Shown here in pieces: positions 8,065 to 15,176 of a stretch of DNA of 15,359 bases. A model generated the notes under the pieces. That model was given only the letters and a program-made list of their open reading frames with translations. It made no database searches and was not told the origin of the DNA. A program made the translations under genes and the position numbers. Each line of letters begins with the position of its first letter. Within the stretch, counting starts at the first letter, position 1. Source of the stretch: [Eubacterium] saphenum (GTDB lineage Bacteria > Bacillota > Clostridia > Oscillospirales > Ruminococcaceae); contig SFLN01000039.1 in assembly GCA_004554555.1 (NCBI GenBank), positions 1 through 15,359 on the forward strand, in the 5' to 3' direction.

Positions 8065-9056
8065 TAACTTTCCTCAATTTCGAGATATGCTCCCGACTTT
8101 TCCTTAACCTTTATCTTATATCCCATTTCGCTCAGCTTTTCAAGATTTCCTCGCTTTTGCCCGATTAGCTTGCTGAGGTTTTTCCTATCCGTGAAAACCG
8201 TGTAATCCCGCCCCGAAAGCGGCTTCAGCCGCTCTGTCAAATCATTCAGCATAAGCCTGCTCTCGACAATTTCCCGAAAGCTCGGGTGATACACGCCGCC
8301 GAGCATTTCCCGTTCAACTTCCTCGCTTGCGTGCAGTCCCATTCGGATTACGCGGATATTGTTCTGCTCAAATTTCCGCAGAAGCACCGCGCAAAGCTCA
8401 ACCGTTTCCTCAAACGAAAAGCTCGTGTAAACGCCGCTCTTGAAAAGCTCGCCCAAGCCCGTGTTTTTCAGGATAACCGTCGGGTAAATCCTCACGGTAT
8501 CGGGACGCATTTTGATGAATTTTTCCGCGGTATAAAGCGATTTTTCGGGCGTGTCTTTATACAAGCCCGTCATCATCTGAAGCCCCAGCTCAAAGCCGTT
8601 TTCGCGAATCAGCCGCGCGGCTTTTTCAACATCTTCGGCTGTGTGACCGCGCTCGTTTGCCGCGAGAACCTCGTTGCTCATCGACTGCGCGCCGAGTTCA
8701 ATCGCGGTCATTCCATAGCTTTTCAGCACTGCTAAAATTTCCTCGTCAATGCAGTCGGGGCGCGTTGAACAGCGTATCCCCGTGTACACAGGGAACCTCT
8801 CCACAGCACGCTTTGCGGCTCTCAACAGCTCCGTCATATATTCCCGCGGAATTGCCGTAAAGCTGCCGCCAAAAAACGCAATCTGCGCCATCATTCCCTT
8901 TTCGGAAAGCCGCGGCGCTTGTTCTTCGAGAACCGCGAAAACTTCCTCGGGAGAGGGCGCTTTTTTCGTGCCCGAAATGCTCCTCTGGTCGCAGAACGAA
9001 CAGCGGTGCGGGCAGCCCAAATGCGGGATAAAAATGCTGATGTTCGTCTTATTCAA
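8064..9056 (-). CDS. Radical SAM protein of unknown function (Elp3-related)
   Basis: A 330-residue protein whose N-terminus carries the radical SAM cluster motif CPHRCSFC (C15, C19, C22), preceded by ISIFIPHLG. A TIM-barrel-like core follows, with the FGGSFTAIP segment near residue 65 and ELGAQSMSNEV further on, as in the Elp3/HemN-like group. It lacks the acetyltransferase domain of true Elp3. The last 55 residues form a separate basic region containing KLIGQKRGNLEKL, which resembles the GxxG loop of KH domains. Related genes are common between rnc and smc in Clostridia, but the reaction is not known to me. The start is TTG at 9054-9056, overlapping rnc by eight bases with only a weak GGGG upstream. 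A role in RNA modification is inferred, not shown. Confidence 0.88.
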   Translation of the reverse strand: MNKTNISIFIPHLGCPHRCSFCDQRSISGTKKAPSPEEVFAVLEEQAPRLSEKGMMAQIAFFGGSFTAIPREYMTELLRAAKRAVERFPVYTGIRCSTRPDCIDEEILAVLKSYGMTAIELGAQSMSNEVLAANERGHTAEDVEKAARLIRENGFELGLQMMTGLYKDTPEKSLYTAEKFIKMRPDTVRIYPTVILKNTGLGELFKSGVYTSFSFEETVELCAVLLRKFEQNNIRVIRMGLHASEEVEREMLGGVYHPSFREIVESRLMLNDLTERLKPLSGRDYTVFTDRKNLSKLIGQKRGNLEKLSEMGYKIKVKEKSGAYLEIEES

Positions 9057-9738
9057 CGTCGTACCCCATAAGGCTCACGGCTTCCTTCGCAGCCTCCTGC
9101 TCAGCCTCTTTTTTGGACAAACCGCTGCCCTTTCCGATAACCTGCCCGTTGAGCAAAACCTGCGCCACAAAATGCTTGCGGTGCTGTTCACCGCTGCTTT
9201 CGACAACCTCGTAGGATATCTTCTCCTCGGGATTTTTCTGGATAATTTCCTGCAAAACGGTCTTGTAATCGCCAAGCTTCACCTTGCCCGATTTCAGCGC
9301 GTCGATTGACGGCACGAAGCGCATAATCATCTCCATTGCCGCGTCCATTCCGCCGTCAAGATAAACCGCCGCAATCATCGCCTCAAAAGCGTCCGCGAGA
9401 ATAGAACGGCGCGTTCTGCCGCCCGTCATTTCCTCGCCTTTTCCGAGCAAAATGTACTTTCCGAGCTCAATTCTGTTGGCGAAATTGTACAGCGAGTTCT
9501 CGCATACAATGGACGCGCGCAGCTTCGTAAGCCCCCCCTCGGGAACGCTTGTCATACTGGTGAAAAGGTACTGCGAAACCGTGATTTGCAGCACGCTGTC
9601 GCCCAGAAACTCCAGCCGCTCGTTCGAGCCGTTGTTCTTGCCGCCCGAGTAGCTCGAGTGCGTCATCGCGCGGCGGAGATACTCGCGTTTCTTGAATTTA
9701 TAGCCGATTTTCTCTTCAAGCTCCGCCAGATCAGCCAT
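9049..9738 (-). CDS. rnc: Ribonuclease III
   Basis: A 229-residue double-strand-specific endoribonuclease that processes rRNA precursors and structured mRNAs. The catalytic domain has the signature ERLEFLGDS (40-48), with E43 and D47, and the second acidic pair in ADAFEA (D117, E120). All four metal-binding acidic residues are therefore present. A dsRNA-binding domain occupies about 157-225, starting DYKTVLQEIIQK and ending in GLSKKEAEQEAAKEA. I use the ATG at 9736-9738, which has GAGGAG seven bases upstream; an in-frame TTG two codons earlier is less likely. The start overlaps the plsX end by eight bases. The only GATC of the window lies at codons 3-4 of this gene. Confidence 0.97.
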   Translation of the reverse strand: MADLAELEEKIGYKFKKREYLRRAMTHSSYSGGKNNGSNERLEFLGDSVLQITVSQYLFTSMTSVPEGGLTKLRASIVCENSLYNFANRIELGKYILLGKGEEMTGGRTRRSILADAFEAMIAAVYLDGGMDAAMEMIMRFVPSIDALKSGKVKLGDYKTVLQEIIQKNPEEKISYEVVESSGEQHRKHFVAQVLLNGQVIGKGSGLSKKEAEQEAAKEAVSLMGYDVE

Positions 9739-10750
9739 TTTCAAGCTCCTCTCCGATACTCAGAGAAGCGATTGCCTTTGTCATCTCGTCAACCGCATTT
9801 CGCTCCACAAACAGCTTTGCCTGTCGGAACGCACCGAAAAACGCCTTTGCGTCGGACGAGCCGTGCGCCTTGAACACGGGTTTTGCCGTGCCCAAAAGCG
9901 GCGAGCCGCCGATTTCCTTGTAGTCAACCTGCTTCAAGAAATCCGAGAGCTTTGACTTAACGCAAAGCGCGCCGATTTTTGTCTTCAAATTCGCATAGAA
10001 AATATCCTTGAGCGCGTTCTTCATCAGCGCGCCCATTCCCTCGCAGGCCTTTAAGTACACGTTTCCCGTGAAACCGTCCGTTACGAGAACGTCAACCGCT
10101 CCGAGCGGCACATCGCGCGCCTCGACGTATCCGACAAAGTTAACCGGTGCTTTTTCAAGGAGCTTTTTGGTTTCGTGCTCAAGCTCTCTGCCCTTTTCCT
10201 CCTCCGAGCCGATGTTCAGAAGTCCAACGCGCGGGTTTTCGATACCGTAGGTTGTCTTCATAAAACAGCTTCCCAAAATCGCGAACTGCAAGAGCATTTC
10301 GGGACGGCAGTCAAGGTTTGCGCCGCCGTCGATAACCGCGTATTTTGCACCGCCAAGACACGGCATAAGCGGGACGAGTGCTGTTCTCTTTACGCCTTTT
10401 ATGCGCTTTTCGATAAGCGTTCCCCCGACAACAATCGCAGCTGTACTTCCCGCGCTGATTGCCGCGTCCGCCTTGCCCTCGGAGAGCAGATAAAACGCTC
10501 TGCCCATCGAAGTATTGCTCTTTTCCTTGACAACCGATTTCGGTGAATCCTCCGTGGTGATAACGCCTTCCGCAGGCTCAAAGGTAATGCCGTTGTCGTT
10601 GATATCAAGCGCCTTCATTCGCGCTTCAAGCACGGACACATCGCCCGTTACGATAACCTCAATTCCCAAATCGCGTACAGCCCAAGCTGCGCCTTTTAAA
10701 ATCTCGTCGGGGGCGTTGTCGCCGCCAAAACCGTCAATTACAATTCTCAT
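9731..10750 (-). CDS. plsX: Phosphate acyltransferase PlsX
   Basis: A 339-residue enzyme that turns acyl-ACP and phosphate into acyl-phosphate, the acyl donor used by PlsY in bacterial phospholipid synthesis. The N-terminus MRIVIDGFGGDNAPDEI is the diagnostic PlsX motif. Further family blocks are SAGSTAAIVVGG and the C-terminal GGSPLLGTAKPVFKAHGSSDAKAF region (about 291 onward). The ATG at 10748-10750 has AAAGGAG six bases before it. An in-frame TTG 27 bases earlier would place that binding site inside the protein, so I reject it. The gene follows trmFO after 23 bases. Its usual partner acpP is not found between plsX and rnc; the two genes overlap directly. Confidence 0.96.
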   Translation of the reverse strand: MRIVIDGFGGDNAPDEILKGAAWAVRDLGIEVIVTGDVSVLEARMKALDINDNGITFEPAEGVITTEDSPKSVVKEKSNTSMGRAFYLLSEGKADAAISAGSTAAIVVGGTLIEKRIKGVKRTALVPLMPCLGGAKYAVIDGGANLDCRPEMLLQFAILGSCFMKTTYGIENPRVGLLNIGSEEEKGRELEHETKKLLEKAPVNFVGYVEARDVPLGAVDVLVTDGFTGNVYLKACEGMGALMKNALKDIFYANLKTKIGALCVKSKLSDFLKQVDYKEIGGSPLLGTAKPVFKAHGSSDAKAFFGAFRQAKLFVERNAVDEMTKAIASLSIGEELENG

Positions 10751-10773
10751 TTCAAGCTCCTTTCCGCGTTTTG

Positions 10774-12090
10774 TCAATTCTCAATAGCCTTATCCAAGTC
10801 GCAAAGCGCCCGTTTTGCAAGCGCCGCGTATTTTTCGCGTTTATCCCTGATGTTCTCGTCAAGCGGCGGCAGAATTCCCATATTTGCACCCATCGGGTCA
10901 AAATCGATATAATCCTCGCCCTCCGACCAATCGCAGACGTAATCAATTATCGCGCCGAGCATTGTCGTGTTCGGCAGCTTCAGAGGTTCTCGTCCCGAAA
11001 GCCTGTCCGCAAGCGCTCTTCCCGCGATAATCCCCGAAGCCGCGCTCTCAACATAACCCTCGACGCCCGTTATCTGCCCGCCGAAGAACACGTTTTCCGA
11101 GCCCTTGAGCATAAAGCTCTTGTCCAGCAGCGTTCTTGAGCAGATATAGGTGTTTCTGTGCATCACGCCGTACCGCACGAATTCCGCATTTTCAAGCCCC
11201 GGAATAAGCGAAAACACGCGCTTTTGCTCGCCGAATTTGAGATGCGTCTGAAAACCAACGAGGTTGTACATCGTACCCTCGGCGTTCTCCTTTCGCAGCT
11301 GAACCGCCGCCCACGGACGTCTGCCGGTGCGCGGGTCGGTCAAGCCAACCGGCTTCATACAGCCGTATCGCACGCTCTCAATTCCGCGCTTCGCCAGCAC
11401 CTCCACGGGCATACAACCCTCGTACACGCTCGGATTTTTGTCGAACTCGTGAAGCTCCGCAGGCTCGGCGTTCACCAACTCGTTCCAGAACCGCTCGTAC
11501 TCCTCTTTCGTGAACGGGCAGTTCAGATAATCATCGCCGCCCTTGTCGTAGCGCGACTGCGAAAACGCGATTGAACGGTCGATACTTTCCGCAGTCACAA
11601 TCGGCGCGGAGGCGTCAAAAAAGCTCATAAACCTGCCGTTTTTTCCGAGCCGCTCGCGGATTTTCTCCGCAAATAAGTCGCTCGTGAGCGGTCCCGTGCA
11701 GATAACCGCGTTTTTCTCGGGAAACTCGGTGATTTCGCCGCTTATGACGGTGATTTTCGGGTGATTTCTGATAATCCGCGTCACCTCGTCCGAGAAATCC
11801 TTTCGGTTCACCGCAAGCGCTCCACCCGCAGGAACAGCGGTTTTCTCGGCAGCGGGCACGATTATCGAACCGAGTCTGCGCATTTCTTCTTTCAAAAGTC
11901 CGCACGCGCTGTCAATCCGCGACGCTTTGAGAGAATTTGAGCAGACAAGCTCCGCGAAGCCGTCGTATTTGTGCGCGGGCGAAAACTTCACGGGCTTCAT
12001 CTCGCAAAGCTCGACCTCAAAACCGCGCTCGGCAAGCTGCCAAGCCGCCTCGCAGCCCGCAAGTCCCGCGCCGATAACCTTAACCTTCAT
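10774..12090 (-). CDS. trmFO: Folate-dependent tRNA (uracil-54-C5)-methyltransferase TrmFO
   Basis: A flavoprotein of 438 residues that methylates U54 in the T-loop of tRNA using methylenetetrahydrofolate and FADH2. The FAD-binding motif GAGLAG is at 7-12, with the acidic end of the second strand at ELCEMKP. The reactive cysteines expected for the family are in ELVCSNSLKA (C50) and YEGCMPVEV (C226). Other conserved blocks are RYGCMKPVGL and GGQITGVEGYVES near the C-terminus. The ATG at 12088-12090 is the right start: AAAGGA lies five bases upstream and the following residues match the family N-terminus. The frame stays open for another 41 codons upstream inside topA, but that part is unlike the family. 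It overlaps topA by 11 bases; topA-trmFO is a conserved Firmicutes pair. Confidence 0.96.
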   Translation of the reverse strand: MKVKVIGAGLAGCEAAWQLAERGFEVELCEMKPVKFSPAHKYDGFAELVCSNSLKASRIDSACGLLKEEMRRLGSIIVPAAEKTAVPAGGALAVNRKDFSDEVTRIIRNHPKITVISGEITEFPEKNAVICTGPLTSDLFAEKIRERLGKNGRFMSFFDASAPIVTAESIDRSIAFSQSRYDKGGDDYLNCPFTKEEYERFWNELVNAEPAELHEFDKNPSVYEGCMPVEVLAKRGIESVRYGCMKPVGLTDPRTGRRPWAAVQLRKENAEGTMYNLVGFQTHLKFGEQKRVFSLIPGLENAEFVRYGVMHRNTYICSRTLLDKSFMLKGSENVFFGGQITGVEGYVESAASGIIAGRALADRLSGREPLKLPNTTMLGAIIDYVCDWSEGEDYIDFDPMGANMGILPPLDENIRDKREKYAALAKRALCDLDKAIEN

Positions 12091-14182
12091 CTTTATCCTT
12101 TGTCTTATCAAGCGGGCGCTCATAGCCGCAGCCATCCTTCGCGCAATAGATTTTGCCGAGCTTTCCGGTTTTCTTGAACAGCGACGCGCCGCACTGCGGG
12201 CATTTTTCCTCAATCGGAATGTCCCACGTCATAAAATTGCAGTCCTTGTAGTTCTCGCAGCCGTAGAAAGGCTTGCCCTTTTTGGACTTTTTGAGCAGCA
12301 TTTTCCTGCCGCATTTCGGGCAGCTGCCTTTGGTTTCGGTGACAATTTTCTTCGTGAATTTGCACTCCGGAAATCCCGAGCAGCCGAGAAATTTGCCGTA
12401 AGGTCCAATCTTGATAACCATCGGCTTGCCGCACTGCTCGCAGACAATATCGGTCGGCTCGTCGGGTATTCTGACGTGCTTTCCGTCCATTTCCTTTTCG
12501 GCTTGCGTCAAGCTCTTGTCAAAGTCCTTGTAGAATTTCCGCAGCGTTTCAACCCAGTCCTTGCTGCCGTTTTCGATATCGTCAAGGCTGCTCTCCATTT
12601 TCGCGGTGAATTTTACGTCAACGATGTTGTTGAACTTATCCTTCAGAAGCGTTGTGATAACCTCGCCGAGAGAAGTGGGTTTAAGCTGATTTCCCGCCTC
12701 GCGTTCAACATAATGCCTGTCGAGAATTGTGGAAATTGTCGGCGCGTAGGTTGACGGTCTGCCGATACCGTTTTCCTCGAGCGCCTTGATAAGCGAAGCC
12801 TCGTTGTAGCGCGCGGGAGGCTGCGTGAAGTGCTGATTTCCGAGAACCTCCGCGCAAACCAGCTTCTCGTCCTTTTCAATCTTCGGGAGCGCGCCGCCTT
12901 GTTCATCGGTATCATTTCGCTCCTCGTAGAGCTTGGTGAAACCGTCAAACTTAACCGAGTAGCCGCTCGCCTTGAACAAGCAGCCGTTTGCCTCAATGTC
13001 AACGGAAACCGTGTCCAGAACCGCGTTTGCCATCTGGCTTGCCGTAAAGCGCTCCCAAATCAGCTTATAGAGCTTGTATTGGTCGCTTGTGAGCGAGCTT
13101 TTCACCTTATCGGGAGTAAGCTCGACATTTGACGGACGAATAGCCTCGTGCGCGTCCTGAGCGTTGCTCTTGGACTTGTAGGTGCGCGGCTTTTCGGGGA
13201 GATACTCCGCGCCGTAAACGTTCTTGATAAGCTCCGCTGCGGCTGCCTTAGCCTCATCGGAAATTCTCAGCGAGTCGGTTCTCATATAGGTAATCAGACC
13301 GACCGCGCCCATTCCCGCGACCTCAACGCCCTCGTAAAGCTCCTGCGCTGCCTTCATTGTGCGGCGCGCCTGAAAGCTGAGCCGCTTTGACGCTTCCTGC
13401 TGAAGAGTGGAGGTTGTGAAAGGCGGAGAAGGCTGTTTTTTGCGCTGAGATTTTTTTATGCCGGAAACCGTGTATTCCGCGCCGTTGAGCCGTTCGAGAA
13501 CCGCGTCCGCTTCCTTTTTATCCTTAAGCTCGGCTTTTTTGCCGTCAATTTCCGACAGCTTCGCCGAGAACAGTTTTTTGGAATTTGCCGTGTGGAATTT
13601 TCCGTCAACGGTCCAGTATTCGGTGGATTTGAACGCGCGGATTTCCTCCTCGCGGTCAACGATAATTCTCACGGCAACCGACTGCACGCGCCCCGCCGAA
13701 AGACCGCGCCGAACCTTCTTCCACAAGAACGGCGAGAGCTTGTAGCCGACAATTCTGTCGAGAATTCTGCGTGTCTGCTGCGCGTTTACAACGTCCTCGT
13801 TTATCGTGCGCGGGTGGCTCATTCCGTACTGCACGCCGGTTTTCGTGATTTCGTTGAACGTAACGCGCACCGCCTGCTTTTCGTCAATATTGAGCAGATG
13901 CGACAAGTGCCACGCGATTGCTTCTCCCTCGCGGTCCGGGTCGGTTGCGAGGTAGATTGTGTCGCTTTCTTTAGCGCGCTTTTTGAGTTCCTTGATAATG
14001 TCCGCCTTGTCCTTCATATTGACATACTGCGGCTCAAAATTATGCTCAACGTCAACGCCGAGCTTGGACTTGGGCAAGTCGATTATATGACCGGTGGACG
14101 CGACAACGTCATAGCCCGCGCCCAGATATTTTTTCACGGTTTTCGCCTTGGACGGCGACTCGAGTATAACTAAATCTGACAA
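12080..14182 (-). CDS. topA: DNA topoisomerase I (type IA)
   Basis: A 700-residue type IA topoisomerase that relaxes negative supercoils. The Toprim domain starts at VILESPSKAKTVKKYL and contains the acidic metal site in TDPDREGEA (80-88). The catalytic tyrosine is Y299 in LITYMRTDS. After the core come three C-terminal zinc-binding modules of four cysteines each: C581 to C607, C621 to C648 and C661 to C685. The last 15 residues are charged and rich in lysine and aspartate. The start is TTG at 14180-14182, with TAAGGAG eight bases upstream and SDLVILESPSK immediately after; no ATG could serve. The gene opens the topA-trmFO-plsX-rnc-smc-ftsY run. The dprA gene that often precedes topA is absent here. 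Confidence 0.97.
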   Translation of the reverse strand: MSDLVILESPSKAKTVKKYLGAGYDVVASTGHIIDLPKSKLGVDVEHNFEPQYVNMKDKADIIKELKKRAKESDTIYLATDPDREGEAIAWHLSHLLNIDEKQAVRVTFNEITKTGVQYGMSHPRTINEDVVNAQQTRRILDRIVGYKLSPFLWKKVRRGLSAGRVQSVAVRIIVDREEEIRAFKSTEYWTVDGKFHTANSKKLFSAKLSEIDGKKAELKDKKEADAVLERLNGAEYTVSGIKKSQRKKQPSPPFTTSTLQQEASKRLSFQARRTMKAAQELYEGVEVAGMGAVGLITYMRTDSLRISDEAKAAAAELIKNVYGAEYLPEKPRTYKSKSNAQDAHEAIRPSNVELTPDKVKSSLTSDQYKLYKLIWERFTASQMANAVLDTVSVDIEANGCLFKASGYSVKFDGFTKLYEERNDTDEQGGALPKIEKDEKLVCAEVLGNQHFTQPPARYNEASLIKALEENGIGRPSTYAPTISTILDRHYVEREAGNQLKPTSLGEVITTLLKDKFNNIVDVKFTAKMESSLDDIENGSKDWVETLRKFYKDFDKSLTQAEKEMDGKHVRIPDEPTDIVCEQCGKPMVIKIGPYGKFLGCSGFPECKFTKKIVTETKGSCPKCGRKMLLKKSKKGKPFYGCENYKDCNFMTWDIPIEEKCPQCGASLFKKTGKLGKIYCAKDGCGYERPLDKTKDKDEG

Positions 14183-14202
14183 AATAAAAACTCCTTAACA
14201 CA

Positions 14203-14224
14203 GACTGCTGATTTCTCGTCAGTC
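14203..14224 (-). promoter_or_regulatory. Short stem-loop just before the topA ribosome binding site
   Basis: In minus-strand RNA, GACTG and CAGTC (14220-14224 with 14203-14207) can pair around a 12-base loop. An alternative CTGA-TCAG stem uses some of the same bases, so the two forms exclude each other. The element ends about five bases before the TAAGGAG of topA (14191-14197). Its role is unknown and it may be chance. Confidence 0.3.
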
Positions 14225-14241
14225 CGAAATGGTATTCCCTT

Positions 14242-14282
14242 GTTTATTGCACCGCAGCTCGTTTCACCGCGGGGAAATAAAC
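14242..14282 (-). promoter_or_regulatory. Two-tier inverted repeat in the gap before topA
   Basis: On the minus strand the arms GTTTATT (14276-14282) and AATAAAC (14242-14248) pair over 7 bases. Inside them a symmetric 3-by-3 internal loop separates a second 6-bp stem, CCGCGG with CTGCGG (14267-14272 with 14252-14257, one G-U pair), closing a 9-base loop. No T-run follows on either strand, so it does not look like an intrinsic terminator. It could be a topA leader element, an operator or an mRNA-processing site between the methyltransferase gene and topA. Confidence 0.45.
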
Positions 14283-14290
14283 AAAGAAAT

Positions 14291-15058
14291 TCAATTTTTC
14301 GATAACTCCCAAAGGATAATCGCCGCGGCAGCCGCAGCGTTGAGGCTCTCGGCTTTTTTTATCGGGATATACACCTTTTCATCGCATAACGCCGCGATTT
14401 GCGGAGAAACGCCGCTCCCCTCGCTGCCGATAACAACGGCGGTTTTTTCGGGAAAAGCAATCTCACCGAGCTTTTTCGCGTTCTCGTCAAGCATTGCCGC
14501 GAAGATTGAAAACCCGCTGAGTTTTTCGCGCAGGCTCTGCTCATCGGCATAACCGAGCGGCATTCTGAGCGCGCTTCCCATCGACGCCCTCAGCGTTTTC
14601 GGGGAAAAAACGTCCGCGCATTTTCCCGTGAGAACAACACCCTCAATCCCGAGAGCCTCGGCGGTTCTGATGATTGTGCCGACGTTTCCGGGGTCCTGCA
14701 ATCCGTCCAGCACAACAATTTTCCGCGCGCTTTCCGAAATCTCAGAAGCGCGCCCCTCAACCGCCGCAAACAGCCCCTGCGGAGCTTTTGTATCGGAAAT
14801 ATATTCCGAAATTTCCTCGGTTATGACAAGGCTTTTCTCGGCTTTTCTGCACGCTTTCTCAACGGTTTTCGGGTACTTTTCGCGAGCCTTTTCGGTGAAC
14901 AAAAACAGCTCGATTTTATAGTCAAGCTCCGCTGTTTCCCCGCACAAATGGTCGCCCTCAACCGCAAACCTTCCGCTTTCACGGCGGCGTTCACTGCTCG
15001 AAAAAAGCTCACGCATAAATCGAACATTTTGGTTTTTTCTCGAAGAAATTTCCTCCAA
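14291..15058 (-). CDS. SpoU/TrmH-family rRNA 2'-O-methyltransferase
   Basis: A SPOUT-class enzyme that methylates ribose 2'-hydroxyls using S-adenosylmethionine, probably on 23S rRNA. With the start chosen here it has 255 residues. An N-terminal substrate-binding domain (ISSRKNQNVRFMREL, then GRFAVEGDHL) is followed by the knotted catalytic domain with motif 1 DPGNVGTIIRTAEALG (122-137), motif 2 VIGSEGSG (209-216) and motif 3 IPIKKAESLNAA (232-243). The start is uncertain. TTG at 15056-15058 has GGGGGTG five bases upstream and gives the family-like N-terminus. A GTG at 15088 and a TTG at 15115 are also in frame. Position right after rplT matches the infC-rpmI-rplT-methyltransferase order of many Firmicutes. 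The exact target nucleotide cannot be given. Confidence 0.9.
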   Translation of the reverse strand: MEEISSRKNQNVRFMRELFSSSERRRESGRFAVEGDHLCGETAELDYKIELFLFTEKAREKYPKTVEKACRKAEKSLVITEEISEYISDTKAPQGLFAAVEGRASEISESARKIVVLDGLQDPGNVGTIIRTAEALGIEGVVLTGKCADVFSPKTLRASMGSALRMPLGYADEQSLREKLSGFSIFAAMLDENAKKLGEIAFPEKTAVVIGSEGSGVSPQIAALCDEKVYIPIKKAESLNAAAAAAIILWELSKN

Positions 15059-15134
15059 AAAAGCACCCCCAAAATCGGTTATTTTCACCAAATCCCGATG
15101 GTTTTCAAGCCTCAAAAACTAGCCCTACATAGCG

Positions 15135-15164
15135 AAAATCTCACGCCCGCGCGCGGACGTGAGA
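15135..15164 (-). terminator. Intrinsic terminator after rplT
   Basis: On the minus strand TCTCACGTCC and GGGCGTGAGA pair into a 10-bp stem (one G-U pair) around the loop GCGCGC, at 15139-15164, and TTTT follows at 15135-15138. It begins about 12 bases after the rplT stop. It should end most of the rplT transcript while letting some readthrough reach the methyltransferase gene, for which I see no clear promoter of its own. Confidence 0.88.
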
Positions 15165-15176
15165 AGATTCTTTAAA

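Noticed and set aside
10745..10777. A TTGACA with a TGAAAT 17 bases later, as a possible plsX promoter
   Set aside because: The -10 match is only four of six and overlaps the plsX start codon, so any transcript would begin inside the gene. The TTGACA is the trmFO stop region.
12091..12213. A 41-codon upstream extension of trmFO
   Set aside because: It lies inside topA's zinc-finger region in another frame, is unlike the TrmFO family, and the ATG at 12090 has a good ribosome binding site.
11927..12754. A 275-codon open frame on the plus strand opposite trmFO and topA
   Set aside because: Antisense to the conserved ends of two certain genes, low-complexity alanine/arginine composition, no family motif.
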